Notes: a model not told the origin generated them from the letters alone. A stretch of 64,000 nt of DNA from Thuidium tamariscinum (GCA_947034885.2 OX344757.2:4526001-4590000), one strand, 5' to 3'. Shown: positions 11,331-24,821, numbered from the stretch's first letter. A program made the numbers and translations.

Positions 11331-12620
11331 ATCAGTTTCCGAAATCGAGGCAGATTTCATCGCCTAGCTCGACCCTTGTCTTCGACGTTCAGCTACGAAG
11401 CAACTCCCAGTGCGCACATGTGGAGTCCATCGATCCACTGACTCGTCGCATCCTACCACTAGTAGCTAGGAACTTTCTTCCAACAGAAGCAGCTTCAAGA
11501 CAAAACCTCCGCATGTTGAAGGAACCCTCATTCCAACTTACGCAAACCAAAGGAAACCAGAAGGAAACCAGCCAAAAAAAGCGCTAACTTAATCAATCAG
11601 TCCCTAAATCGACACAGGGAGATTTTTTGGGTTTACTAAGTGGTAAACTCACTACCATTACCACTTTGAAAGTGGTAATAGTACTGATTTTACCACTTTG
11701 AATGTGGTAATGGTAGTGAGTTCACTACGTAGTAAACCCAATTAAAAAATCTCCCTGTGCGAGGTTGTTTTCATCGCCGGCTCAGTCGATCCCGGCCTAG
11801 ATCGAAAGCGTGCCTGCCTGCGGCAATGCGGTTAGCTAGCTGGTGCTGCCCACATGTAAGTTACGTGGAGTCCATCGATCCACTCGTCGTGATGCATCCT
11901 CCCAATCAAGCGGAATGTACTTCAAGAACAAATCCTCCCCATGTTAACGAAACCCTGATTCCAACTTACGCAAACAAAAAGAAATCAAAAGGAAAACAGC
12001 TAGGTAGAAAGAGCGCTAGCTAACTTAATTAATCAGTTCCGATATCGAGGCTGATTTCATCGCCTGCTCAGTCGATATATCGATCCCGGCCTTCGACGTT
12101 CAGATCGACAGCCTGCCCTGCCTGCGGCAATACAGCTGGTGCTGCCCACATGTAAGTTACGTGGAGTCCATCGATCTACTCGATCGTCGTATCCTCCCAA
12201 TCAAGCGGGATGTACTTCAATTCCTTCCAACAGAAGCAGCCTCAAGACAAAACCTCCGCATGTTGAAGAAACCCTCATTCCAACTTACGCAAACAAAAAA
12301 CACCCAAAGGAAAACAGCTAGCAAGAGCGCTAATATAATTAATTAATCAGCTCCGCAATCGAGGCTGATTTCATCGCCGGCTCAGTCGATCCCGGCCTTC
12401 GACGTTCAGATCGAAAGCCTGCCTGCGGCAATACAGTGCGGCTAGCTACGGCTAGCTGGTGCTGCCCACATGTGAGTTACGTGGAGTCCATCGATCCACT
12501 CGTCGATCGTATCCTCCCAATCAAGCGGAATGTACTTCAGTTCCTCCCAACAGAAGCACAAATCCTCCGCATGTTGATGGAACCGGGAGTCTGGGAACCC
12601 TGATTCTACCTTACAGAAAG
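11331..12620 (+). repeat. GC-rich tandem array, four units of about 270-315 bp
   Basis: Unit starts are near 11331, 11598, 12030 and 12344. Each begins with a form of AATCAGTTCCGAAATCGAGG and holds the markers TTCGACGTTCAGATCG, GGTGCTGCCCACATGT, GTGGAGTCCATCGATC and CCTCCCAATCAAGCGG in order. The second unit is lengthened by an inserted MITE. Short open frames repeat in each unit but are not conserved end to end, so I do not call a protein. The composition is unlike the AT-rich surroundings. Confidence 0.8.
11613..11759. mobile_element. CACAG-ended palindromic MITE inside the tandem array
   Basis: This 147-bp element begins CACAGGGAGATTTTTT and ends with its complement AAAAAATCTCCCTGTG. It is internally palindromic (TACCACTTTGAAAGTGGTA). 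CGA flanks both sides (11610-11612 and 11760-11762), a 3-bp target duplication. CACTA/CMC-like affiliation is plausible. Confidence 0.85.
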
Positions 12621-13009
12621 AAAAAAGAAAAAAAAACCTACTATGCTGTAGCATCCATCCATCCATAGCCTGCTGAAGGAAGGCTTCAACGCTAGCTAGA
12701 GCTCCAAATCTCTGTCGAATCCAGTCAGTTCCTGTGGCTGTCGGTCACTTGCAGTGAAACATGCCCCGCTTTGATTGCTTTCAAATCACTGATTGCATTT
12801 AGTTTGGCTCAGGAAATTCAATTTGGTGTCGCTTTCTACGAAATCCATTTGGCCGGAACTTCAACCAAAAATATTGAGAAGTAATGAGCTCAATATGCAT
12901 GTTGTCATTGATTGTTTGTAGCTTTGTGAGATTGGAAAGCCTGCAAAAAGGGTAGGCTTTCATGTGAAGCCCGGTGGAGGGGCAGAAAAAGTCCACTAAA
13001 AGACAAGAA
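12621..13009. other. Spacer between array and minisatellite, no gene seen
   Basis: This is unique-looking sequence of intermediate composition with no supported gene. Confidence 0.4.
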
Positions 13010-13395
13010 GAGCTTCACCCATGATGGAAGTACTAAGGAAAATGAGCTCCAAAAAAGTCAACTAAAAGACAAGAAGAGTTTCACCATGATGGAGGTACTA
13101 GGGAAAATGAGCTCTAAGAAGAGTTTCATTGATGATGGAAGTAAGAAAATGAGTTCTAAGAAGAATTTCACCGATGATGGAAGTAGGAAAATGAGTTCCA
13201 AAGAATAATTTCATCGATGATGGAACTATGGAAGTAGGAAAATGAATTCAAAGAAGAATTTCATTGATGATGGAAGTAGGAAAATGAGTTTGAAAAAGAG
13301 TTTTATTGATGATGGAAGTAGAAAAATGAGTTTGAAAAAGAATTTTATAGATGGAAGTAGGAAAATGAGTTCCGAAAAAACTTTCATCAATCATT
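13010..13395 (+). repeat. Minisatellite, about 45-bp units
   Basis: Roughly eight imperfect repeats contain GATGATGGAAGTAGGAAAAT followed by GAGTTCnAAGAAGAATTTCA. Unit length drifts from about 60 bp at the left to about 42 bp at the right. Confidence 0.8.
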
Positions 13396-13460
13396 GATGC
13401 ACATATAGAGGAGTAGGAAATTGGGTTCCACCAATATCAAGGCAATCCTCACTTCACAGG

Positions 13461-14205
13461 GGGTCATTGCAAGAAAGACTTGCGGCAAAGCGTAGCGTTT
13501 TGCACAGTACTCACTTTTTTCTTTGGGAGTATTGTATAAATAGTAAATCAATTTTTTTTAAAAGTGAAAAATATGTTTGATGTATATACCTTTAAGAAGA
13601 AGATACCCTAGGAAGTAAAAGCATAGAAAAATTCTCTAAGTAGGAGAACTAGAAAAGTGCTGAATTTCATGAAAATTGTAACTTTCACTATATTTTCACA
13701 TTTTAATTTGTAAAAAATAGGAAAAATAATTTTTCTTAAAACTAAATATTGTAAATTTAGGAAGACTTTATGGTAAAGGTATTTCACCAAAATAATGATC
13801 CGAAAACTATCTTGATTGTTCAAAAATGTGCGCGCAAGGAAGGCCTATTAGCACACATGTAGAGGAAAGAGAATAATGATTTTTTAAATTTCCTTCAGTG
13901 GAAACATGCCTACTTAGTGTAGGAATAGACCCTAGAAATCTCAGATCTAAATTATTAATTTAAAGTACTCCCTAGTACTAAAAACCCCTAAACCGCAAAG
14001 TGTGACAAATTAGAGAAATTAGAATTTAAATATAAAATGATTTTTGAAAATTTCTGAAAAATAAGGGTTTTGATAGCTATCAAGTCAGTCATCTTCAATA
14101 AAAATTTCAAGTTCAAAGAGTTAATGCTTCAAAAGTTATAGCTCATGACAACTCCGTCACTCAAAGTGTGATGCCAAATAGTACAAGTCTTTCTTGCATT
14201 CACCC
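13461..14205 (+). mobile_element. TIR element, family 1
   Basis: This 745-bp element has ends GGGTCATTGCAAG and CTTGCATTCACCC. The subterminal words AAGACTTG and CAAGTCTT are also inverted. No clear 4-bp duplication remains (CAGG against TTCT), so this copy has probably lost it. Interior as in 492-1217. Confidence 0.75.
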
Positions 14206-14209
14206 TTCT

Positions 14210-14952
14210 TAGTGTTAAAATTTTTGGTGAATCTTATTTTTCCTAATGTGTCATACACTATGAACACTAAGAAAAAAAAGGCTCAATAGGAATTTTAACA
14301 CCAAGCATTGAATAGAAGCCCCATTTGCTATTGAAGAAATAAACAAGTGCTTAATTTATATATTCAAAAATCTTTAAATGGATCCTACTTTTTGATTCCT
14401 CTAGTATATATGAGTATTAGGAGGAGTCCCTAAAAATTAAAAAAATAATGATCATATCCATGTCTTAATAGATGCAATAAAAAATATATATAGATTAGTA
14501 TTAGCACAAGTTTGTATATTTGGATGGGGAGTTTGTTACCAAGTAGGAATTTGAGCAAAAATTACGTTGTTATATAATATGGAATTACGTTAAATATAGA
14601 CTTTGCTACAATTTCAATAATTATCTTGAGTATTCCCTTCATCCTTAAATGATCTTTGTGAACTTGACTCTTTGTATGGGCCTAAATCTCTCCTTGCTTC
14701 ATTCATTTCTATTGTTGTTGCCCTGGAAAGTATTGCTAGACTCTACCACATTGCTTCCTTCTACATCACAACTTGCAATTAGGAGACCATTTGGAGACCA
14801 AAAAAATAAAGGACATATTGGAAGATTATTTTGGAACTACAGGAGTACACATTAAAAACTCTTACAACAAAAAGGTGGTTGTCAAAGTTTTATATTAGTC
14901 TCAAGTCAAACTTGTGAGAATAAGAATTTAAAGTATCAATATTACAACTAGT
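14210..14952. other. AT-rich spacer, no gene seen
   Basis: A short inverted repeat around 14205-14305 (TTAGTGTTAAAATTTTTGGTG against its complement with changes) may be a decayed small TIR element. No coding signal. Confidence 0.35.
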
Positions 14953-14956
14953 ATAG

Positions 14957-15657
14957 GGGTGATTGCAAGAAACACTAGGACTATTTGTTGCGTTTGCATG
15001 AATTTTTTGGAAATATTTTAAAATTAGAAAAATAATTTTTTTTAAATTGAAAAATATGACTAATGTTCACACCTTTAGGATGAAGAAAAGCACTAAAGCA
15101 AATTTGTTAAGAAAAGCTCTAAGTAGGAGAACCTGAAAAGTGCCAAACCTCAAGAAAATACATTCTTTGATGTTTTAATTAGGAAATAAAATTTAAATAA
15201 AATTTACATTTGCAACAACTTTATGGAGATGGTCATTCACCAAAATACTCACGAAAATCATTTCTTACATGTTTCAAAATGCATGCAGAAGGAGGCTCTT
15301 TTTGTAGAATTCTACACCACATAAAAATAATTATTCTTAAAATTCCTTTGATCATCAACAACAAGTCTACTAGAAGACCAATTCTTCCAAATTTCATCTC
15401 AAAATTCAATTTTTTGGATGCTAAATAATACTAAAAACCTCCACATTGGCATGTGTGACATTCAATCAAAGTCTATTTTGAAATAGTTCATTATTTTTTT
15501 AAATTAATAAAACAATTGGCAGGGTGTATCGTAGATATGGGTACCTTTTCTATAAATTTTTATTCATTTAGAATCAAAACACAAAAGTTATGGCCAAAAA
15601 ATAAATCAACACATGTCATGTGACGCAAAATAGTACAAGTGTTTCTTGCAATCATCC
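14957..15657 (+). mobile_element. TIR element, family 1
   Basis: This 701-bp element has ends GGGTGATTGCAAG and CTTGCAATCATCC. A perfect 4-bp duplication ATAG flanks it (14953-14956 and 15658-15661). Confidence 0.88.
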
Positions 15658-16074
15658 ATAGAATCATAGATACAATTGGAGTATTGAACCTCCTAAATAG
15701 AAAAACTAACTATATAAGGTCAATTTGATTAAATTGGCAATGTTCCTCTAGCCAAAAATTGTGATATATATTTTAATTATCTTCATCTAAGTCTAATTTC
15801 ATGCCACAAAGTTGAACATGTAAAGATTTTGGATTTAGGTTGTACGAACTAAATTGTGCTAAATATTTGAATATCACGGATGTAATTCAATTGATGTTCT
15901 AGACACATGTACGACGTGCATGTGACTTTTTTCTTCAAGATCTACAACTTTTATACATATTAGATTATGATATTTTACTTTAATTGTATGAGATTATAAG
16001 TAAGCAATTGAAATACCTTGAAATTTTGCCATACTAATTCCTAGAGCCCTCAACTGTAGGTTTTCTACAATATA

Positions 16075-16671
16075 GCAAATTTGGGCAATTTATTACGAAT
16101 TTTCATAACTTTTGCTTGCATAGTTAAAAAGTTATGGCATGATATGTAGTTTTCATTGGTTGATGAGCAACTAGAAAACTTCTTTAAAAATTATTTTTTT
16201 AATAGATAAAAAAATTGAAATTGATTTATTAATCGTATATACATGTAGAAAGCTTTGAATCATTCTATTTTGATCAATGAGTCAAAAGTTATAAAGAGTT
16301 TTAGTTTGGAGTAGTTCGCAGGTAGTTATAGAATCTCTACTCTACAAAAAAGTTTGAAATCCTTTATTTAATTCAAATTTTAATATATTTGAGAATAATT
16401 AAAACATTGAATGAAGATTGTTTATTACAACATTTGAACCATTGGGATTGGCATTTTTCATTTCTATAAATAAATTGTTTACAATTTAGTATTTTGAATC
16501 ATTTTTCTACTTCTTTGTACTTACTATTTTTTTCCTATACATGGTACAACTCCAAATGATTTCAAGAACCTATGGCTATATGTGACAAAAAAATTCTAAA
16601 ATTTGTAATTGTATTAGAAATTGCAATTTTAGAGCATTTTTGGTGAAAACATAGTCAAAACCCTTTAGGAA
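16075..16671 (-). mobile_element. TTAA-type element, family 2, truncated copy D
   Basis: Reverse-orientation sequence matches 23897-24821 and the reverse complement of 56816-57763. The right end reads CCCTTTAGGA followed by TTAA at 16672-16675. The left terminus is not found, so the copy is truncated and its start is approximate. Confidence 0.6.
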
Positions 16672-16675
16672 TTAA

Positions 16676-19600
16676 CGTACTTATGTGATGCAGATATATA
16701 TTTGAAAATGTCAATGTCATGAAATTTAGTGATAGTATTCCATTATTATCACCTTTTAAAATTCATACCTATCTTAGATGTTAGACCTTTATATACATAT
16801 ATGTCAAAGTTTTTAGCAATGGTATGATTGTACCACTTCAAAGAACCATATTGAAGGAAAATGACAAAATGACCCTATAACTTTGAGAAAAGAAGTGCTT
16901 ACCTAGGAAAGCAACATATACCAAAGAGAAGCAAGTGTAAATTAAAATGTCCATTCGCTTTTTCTAAGATTCAACTATTTTTTAAGTGGACTAGTGGAGT
17001 GAAGAGGGCAACACCAAGTTCCAAAGCCCAAATAAACCTCTATTCTATAGTACAAGATGAAAGCAAAACTAGAATGAAGAGATCAAACAAGTATTTTCAA
17101 ATAGGTTTTCTAGATTTTTTTTTTCATTCTCTTGGACAATAAAGTCATTTGTTATACAAAAGAAAGCATAAAATTTTTTGGCCTTGCTTTCTCTTCAAAT
17201 TGACAAATAGAATACATAGATTCCATTAATTATTTTTGCTAATTGGCATCCAAATTCCAATTCCAAAGAAGATTTGAAATTTAGATCTTTAACCAAGTCT
17301 TAATTTAACCCCTTAAGTCCCCATTAGATAAAATTTAAGGGAAAAAAGAGATTGTTCATTGTTTTGAGGTTGTTCCTATGATGGTCCCTTTTCTAACTAG
17401 GAATAGCAAACTAGCCCTAACAACCTAATTTTCTGAATTTTCTGGAAAAAAAAATTAAATGTTTTATTTCAAAAAATATTAAGAAACTAAAAATTGAATT
17501 ATTATTTTTTAAATACTTTAAAAAAAATTAATTATTTAAATTGATATTTGACATGGCACAATCTTTACCACATTAGACTACTAATGTAGCACTATTCCCA
17601 AAATTCCAACATTTTAGGAACTCACAGCCTCTTCTTCCCTTCAAATTTCATCTAATGAAAGTCTTTATGAAGGACTCTTGGGATTTTGGGTAGGCTATTA
17701 GGCTTGTGTGATCTCAATTTTGTCATAATTTCTTTTTAAGATAAGAAATCAAATTAACTTTCTATTTATATTATTTTTCTTCTAATTGGTGCCTAGAAGC
17801 AAAAGTTATGCCAACCTAGCTAAGTTACAAAAGTAGCTCAAGGGTTGTTTAAGAAAATTTAAGAAAATTTAAAGAAATTAAATTTTTAGTTTTTTTTCTC
17901 AAAGATTATATTTTTGTCTACATCTAAAGCTTTGATTCATCTTAGTTGGACTAGTTGTGAGAAAGTTATGGACAATCTTATTTTTTCGACAATCCAAGCA
18001 TTTTTTTAAAGAAAATAATCAATAGAATATAGAATGCATTTTTTAATCCAATTTTTACTAATTTAAAAAAAAATTGGAAGGTAAAAATAAGTTGGTTTAC
18101 TGAAACAAATTCACTATAAGAATTATTGTGTTTCAATTCCATCTTAATGGTTTAGTTTTTCTTTCAATCTTGAACCTACTTCTACTTAATAATTACTTAT
18201 TTTTTTCCTAGAGTTCCAACTCGTTTTCTTAATATAAAAAATTAGAAAATCAAAACCAATAGTGCAAAGATTATAAGTTGAAGAAGATTAAAAGATAAAA
18301 AATCTAATTGAGGAAGGTTTGAATTTTTTTTCTTCACTTTAAATGCAAATATCTAGCAATCTACAATTCTACATAGTTGATCTTATAATCAAAGTTACTA
18401 AAATTTCTTATGCACATTCAAATAGTAGTCCAGTGCAAGATCCAATTCTTAGATATGCCAAAAAAACAATTTTGAAAGCATTTGCTCTTTACAACAGAAA
18501 TAATAATTTTAACTAGTTTTTTATTTTGAAAAATCATTGAAAAAAAAGTCTTGAGAAGTTGGGGCTTTAGAGGTTCCATAAACATATATTAAAGTGGGCT
18601 CAATATAGATCCATCCAAAGAAGGAAGAAATATACATTGTAACTTCTAGACTCCCAACTCTAAATTCCACCAACTTCTAGGCTAATTAATATGATGACAC
18701 TTCAACTAGATCCATTTAAATATATATGGAACTAGAAACATTATAATTTTTTAAACCTTAGAGATACTTTAGCTATCTTTAACTTTTGATGGATATTAGT
18801 ATATTACCATTAACCACTGAAGGTATATGAATATGTTTCACAAAAGATTACTTCAAAAATGTCATTCATAATGTAAAGAGCTTAGAGCTATAATGAAAAT
18901 ATCTATAATAAAAAAATGAGCCCTTGGGTGGCCTATCAATCCTTGATAAGCCAACTTATTATTAGTGGGGTAGTGAGTAGCTTAGCAAATGTGTCATTAG
19001 TTTTTTTTGGTGTCAATTTGTGTGAATTTCGGAAAATGAAGTCAAATTTTGATCACACATTTTGAATAATGAATGATGCATATGAGCAATTTTGAATTGT
19101 TCATTGTAGCTTAACTTTTTGATAGCAATGGCCTCAATACTTTCTTCTTGATCATTAATAAATAAGGGTTTAGAAATTGACCATTTAAGAAGAAAGATTG
19201 ATATGAAGTTAGATTGTATACCCAAACATTTCAGATTTGGTAGATGGATGAAAGGAAAACATAAGTATAGCAAAAAAATTTGGTAAATTTTTGACCCCAA
19301 CTAAATAAGATACAATTTTTAGAAGGCAAAGGTGTATAGGGTGCCATTTATACATATAGGAAGTAGTAATGATCACTTTGGTTGTGGCTTTCAATAGAGT
19401 AGGAGAATCCAAAAATCGATTTAGAAGATGAATAGATGATGTGAATGTTAAACAAAGTCTACTCATGTACCAATAAGATAGAATATAAAAAACCAAGCAA
19501 GTTCCTTTAGCAATTGAAATTCTATTTCATTTGTTTAAAAAACAAAAACAAAAAAACAAGCAAGACACATGTGTGCTGCTCATTTGGCCAAAACCTCACA

Positions 19601-20613
19601 AGTAATCACATTTTAATGTTACTTTGAATGTCATCTAGATTTCCATCCAAGCCATTCAATCAAATAGTACTAAACCATACACTATACATGATGGTTGTCC
19701 ACATTGAATATTGACTATCTTGAAACCACTCACTTTGAAAGACATTTTTTGGATTCAAGAAAGCTCATTCATTTTCCAAACCATGTGCACTATTGCACTA
19801 TTTTAAAGCCCTTTGTAGGGGCGGTTCAAAATGACCACTCCATTTAAGAGCCTCTTCCTATACATTACAAACCAATGAACAAATACATTTGAACATGGAT
19901 TTGAAGTACATGCATTGGATATCATATCTTATTCCCATATATTATAGTTTTTTACTCAATTTCAAAATATACAATTCAAAATTGTGAGTAGTAACATATT
20001 TATTCTCTAATGACATTCTATAATATTTTGAAAAATCAATTGAAAAAAAAGGAATAAATTCCCTTTTGTCTTCAAGAGTATAGTTTATTCAATTAGATCC
20101 TCCTTTGCCTTCTATAAAGGCATGCAATGACCCTCTAGTGGCCTAACATTTTCTCTAATGTTATTTTTGCATATTGAATTTTGTAATCTTGCACTAGATG
20201 TGTAATTATGAAAATGTGTAGAAAAAATTTCATAGACTTTCACTATATAGATTGTAGGATATAAGTGTTCAAAGTGAAAAGAAATTATTTTTGTCTACCT
20301 CATATAATAATAGGTTTTAGACTTTGAATCCATTTAACTTAATATTTTTGCACTAAAAAATTATGAGGTTTGAATCTTCATGGTGAGGAATTGAGTTGAA
20401 AATCTAGAAAAGAAAATCAATATTTCTTTTATAAATTTTCATAATTAAAAAAATTGTTACATAGAAGTAGGTTTGAGATGGTAGGAAAAGTAATATTGTT
20501 TTTAGTTCTTAAATGGAATTGAAATATATCAATCCTAATTATAAATTTTTTGTAGGCAACGAATCTACACCTTAGACATGTTTTAACTTTCAGAAGTTGT
20601 GAATATTACAATA
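16676..20613. other. AT-rich region, no gene seen
   Basis: About 4 kb of very AT-rich sequence with short open frames only. The two overlapping 95-codon frames at 19013-19496 have AT-driven composition and no recognisable motif, and I do not call them. I could place no repeat boundaries with confidence. Confidence 0.4.
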
Positions 20614-20898
20614 GAGAGGATTTGACGCCTTCGGAAGACTACAAATTCCTAGACTCTAGGAATGCAAAACTGTTGTGGGAATGTAAAAATGTAAGAATTT
20701 GATGTAGTTGAGACTTGAGACCATGCCACATCATTAAAAATTTTGAATTAAAAAAAAATAGGGATTTTTTTGCATTTTAGGAATAAATTTTTTTAGATTT
20801 TAAATTGTTGTCCTGACATCAACCATTGGTTTCAAGAATACTTTTGAGAATACACTTCAAAAGGCCCTCCAGAGGGTTGAAGGCCTCAAAATCCCCCC
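20614..20898. mobile_element. Possible TIR element related to 42266-42612
   Basis: The left end reads GAGGATTTGACGCCTTC. The right end reads GGCCTCAAAATCCCCC, roughly its inverse. The interior word CTCTAGGAATGCA is shared with 42266-42612. Boundaries and target duplication are uncertain. Confidence 0.35.
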
Positions 20899-21848
20899 CG
20901 GCCCCAGTGAGTTTGGAAACAAATCCTATGCATTATTTTTTCAAGAAAATTTCCCAATTGATTGCAATATAAGGCACTTCATTACAAATTCACATCACAT
21001 ATCCAAATGAAGTGAATAATTTCTTTTTAGAGAGGCAAAAATATACTCTATAAGAATAAAAATTAAATAAATTGACTTTTGCAATATATTTTGTTGTCTA
21101 AAGTTGAAGATTTTGTGCTCGTGAGGGCATATTTTTTTTTCCAAACACCATATGTAGTCAAAATTAAATTTTCATAAAAGCTATACATTCTCCAACCTTT
21201 GAAAAATTCAAAAAATTCAAGAAAAATTTGACCATAGGAACTAGGTTAAAATCCTAAGAAACTTATTCCATGACTTTGAACCTTTCAAGGTTAATGTTGA
21301 TGATAATTTAGTAGAATTTTCTTGTAGTTGATACTCCCCGGTGTTCCTAAATTCAAAAATGGTATTTTGGATCCCTTTATATTATTGCAATAAATTTAAT
21401 ACAAATAATTTCATGAGGTCCTTGAAATTCCAAATTTTAAGATATCAAAAGTATACCAAACTCTAGTTGCAATCGAAATGAGTTGAAAAAACATTGTTTA
21501 AGTCATTTTGATGTCTTTTCTTATAAATAGTGACTCATAGAATGTCAACTTTGTTAAATTGATGATATTCTACAAAAAAGAAGTTTTTAGAGTTTACTAC
21601 CAAGGTAATTATGCAAAACTTATCATCTAAGTGGAACACTATATGAAGGTCATATTCAACATAAATTAAATGTTTAAAAAAAAATACCACATAGCATCTA
21701 GTAACTTGTGCAAGGTGATGTGGATTTGTCAAAATCAAACATTGAAATTCCGTTTAGGAACTATTCTCTCAAATTTAACCTTCACATATATACAATAATA
21801 ATTTAATTGAGATTGTAAACTTCATTTCATTTCCTCATACATTTCCTC

Positions 21849-22584
21849 ACGTGATTGCAAGAAATGCCGGTCCTATTCTTCATCTCAATTGGAGAGACGT
21901 CGTTCTTTTCTGCTATAACTTTTGAATCTAAAGATCTAAAAATATGAAATAATTATTGGACCTCTCTAAATTTATCGTCTTCACATCCCTTATTTTTCAA
22001 AAATTTAAAAAAATCATATTATATTTAAAAATCATTTTTTTTAATTTGTCACAAACTGAGGTCTAGGGGTTCTTACTACGTTCAGAGTCCCCAAATTTAA
22101 TGATCTAAAGCTGAAATTTTCATGGTGCATTTGCATAGTAGGAAAGCATATTCCTACCAAAGAAAATCTAAAAATAAATTATTTTATGTCCTCCACATCT
22201 GTGCAAACAACACTCCCATTGTATGCAATTTTTGAACATTGATGATGGTACTAAGATAATTTTTTTGGTAAAATCTCATTACCATCAACTCTATCCAAAT
22301 GGCCAATTTTTAGATTTAAGAAAAATAAAATTTTCTACTTTCTACAAATTAAAATCTAAATATGCCCATTTTCATGAGTTTTGGCACTTTTCTAATCCTC
22401 CTACTTAAAGAATTTTCTAAAGTTTTTCCTTCATAGAGTACCTTCTTCTTTAAGGTATATGCATTTTACATATTTTTTTTATCTTTTTTAAAAATTGTTT
22501 TTCTAATTAAATAGTATTCCCCCAAAAGAAAAGCGTCGAAATCCAAAACACTACAAGAATGGACGCCCTTTCTTGCAATGACCC
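21849..22584 (-). mobile_element. TIR element, family 1
   Basis: This 736-bp element has ends ACGTGATTGCAAG and CTTGCAATGACCC and a perfect 4-bp duplication CCTC (21845-21848 and 22585-22588). The interior is the reverse complement of copies such as 35555-36286. Confidence 0.88.
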
Positions 22585-22909
22585 CCTCACACATTTCTTT
22601 TAACGCAAACTCGTAATTCCTAAAGTTTGAAGTCCATTTTTCACCAAAACCTTTAAAATTTGACATCTTCAATGCAAACAATAAAAAATATTAAACTTAT
22701 TTTTTCATATATCCAATCATAGGATTTTGTAATAGACATGTATGAGAATATGTGGAAGAAATTTTAGAAACTTAACCACATCAATTACAAGATATAAGCA
22801 TTTAAAGTGAAGAAAACAAGTTTTTTTCATTCCTAGACAAACTAGATTATAAGGATTTCAATCCTTTCAATCCCTAAATGATCTTATGATCCTATCATCT
22901 TCTGTAAAG

Positions 22910-23746
22910 CAACGACGCTAGTTTGTGAGCTTAAAAGTATGAGCTTGAGAGCTGTGAGCATAAATTTTGTGAGCCTATAGCATTAACGAAAAAAACTTTG
23001 AATTTTTTTGGCCAAAAGAATGAAAAGTGAAGTCATTTAAAAAATAAAATTTTAGCCTATGATCGTGGACCTATGATCGTAGAAGTGTAGTTAACAAATT
23101 TTAAAATTTCAAACCCTAGTATCTCCATATTGTCTATAGGGCCTCTTAGAATCTTAATACTTTCCAAATATTTTTTTGAAATTTTGAATTTTTTTTGAGT
23201 TTCAAAATCCCAAAACCAACAAAGGGACTTTGGGTACTAAGAAGGGTTTTATGGGGAGAGAGAGTCGCAAAAAAATTTTAAGAAAAAAAAAAAAAAAAAT
23301 TTGTGACTCCATCACCTCCCAATTGATTTCTTGAGCAGTACTAAGAAAAGTGTGTAAGGGGTGACAAAGTTGCAAAAAAAATGAACTAGTGAAAATCACC
23401 GAAAAAAACCCCTCAAAAAATGAAAACATAAGTATTGAGAGCTCCAAGCCCGTCTACTTTCTTGGGACTTCTTGAAATCAAGAGAGGTTTTTAAGGATAA
23501 TGGAGTTGCAAAAAAAATGAAAAAATATAAAAGGAATTGAGAAAATTAAAATTAAATATTTTTTTTTGAAAGTTACAAATTTCAAATTCCACAAGGGGAT
23601 TACTAGCTATAAAAATCCTAAATTCCTAAAGCACGATAATAGGTCCACATCATAAAAATCACTAAAAATTTCACCAAAAATTAGAGGCTCATAGGCTCAC
23701 AAGTTCACAGGCTCACACTCTAAGGCTCACAAAATAGCATTCCTGC
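22910..23746. mobile_element. Probable hAT-like TIR element
   Basis: The left end reads CAACGACGCTAGTTTGTGAG. The right end, reverse complemented, reads GCAGGAATGCTATTTTGTGAG. Both ends carry clustered subterminal TGTGAGC words. The flanks CTGTAAAG (22902-22909) and CTCTAAGG (23747-23754) match at 6 of 8 bases, as for a decayed 8-bp duplication. No transposase is encoded. An A-run lies at about 23283-23300. Confidence 0.5.
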
Positions 23747-23896
23747 CTCTAAGGACACAATGGATATGGAACAAGCTCATACAACTTCATTATTTGTTGT
23801 GATTTTCTAAATGTTTTTATAGGAAAAAAAAAGTCCAAATTAGTTTAATTCAACAAGCATATAAAAATCTTCAAAAAAACTTCAAATATATTTTAA

Positions 23897-24821
23897 CCCC
23901 TAAAGGACCAACATGCGTTTTTTGGCCGTATAGAAATTTTGGGCAGGTACGTGTGATTGGAAATTTAAATATTTTGGGCTGAAATTTTAATAGAAGGTGG
24001 GGGCGAGGAATATCTTCATGTGTACCAAATTTCATGACATTTGGAGATATGACTCAAAAGTTATGGCCTAATATGTTATTTTTTTTCTGTAACTGGGCAA
24101 TTTGGGCAAATCAGAAAAAATCACTTTTTAAAAAAATGAAAATTTTAAACTGGTTTTCTACATTTATATATAAGTGGAAAGCTTTGAATCATTCCATTTC
24201 AATCAAAGAGTCAAAAGTTATGAGGTTTTTTTGTTTGCGAGCAGTAATGGATTCTCCACTATCAAAGAAACTTCGAAGTTGTTTATTTCACTCAATTTTC
24301 AATATTTTTGTAAAAGAAAACAACCCTAGGAAATAGATTGATTATTACAACATTACAACCATTGGGATTGTCAGTTTTTAATTCTATAATTAAATTCTTA
24401 ACAATTTAGTATTATGAATCATTCTCTACTTCTTTTTACTTACTATTTTTTTCCTATATGTTGTACAATTCCAAATGACATGAAATTTTTTGAGCATATC
24501 TCCATCTTGTTTAGGAAACTGAATTCAAAGAGGTACCACCATTTTCAACATTTTTTCCTTGAGAAGTGAGCTTGTGAAGTGTAGCTGCCCGATTTTTTGT
24601 AGGATTAAAAAAATGGTTTTGGTGAATTTGAATGCTTATATCTTTTGATCCACATGGTGGAATTTTCTATAATTTTTACCACATGTTTTTTAGACATTAT
24701 ACTACAAGATCCTATGGTAACATGTGTCAAAAATTGTTTTTATCAAGAAAATTGGTAGTTGTACTAGAAATGGTAGTTTTCGAGCGTTTTTGGTGAATAC
24801 AGAGTCATAGAACTTTAGGGG
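23897..24821 (-). mobile_element. TTAA-flanked TIR element, family 2, copy E
   Basis: A 925-bp element has TTAA at 23893-23896 and 24822-24825. The left end CCCCTAAAGG and the right end CTTTAGGGG are inverted. Its orientation is opposite to copies A, B and C. Interior similarity includes GGTGAATACAGAGTCA near the right end, corresponding to the left-end region of copy C. Confidence 0.82.

Noticed and set aside
13010..13395. Regularly spaced repeats resembling a CRISPR array
   Set aside because: Units are directly tandem and imperfect without unique spacers, and the genome is eukaryotic.
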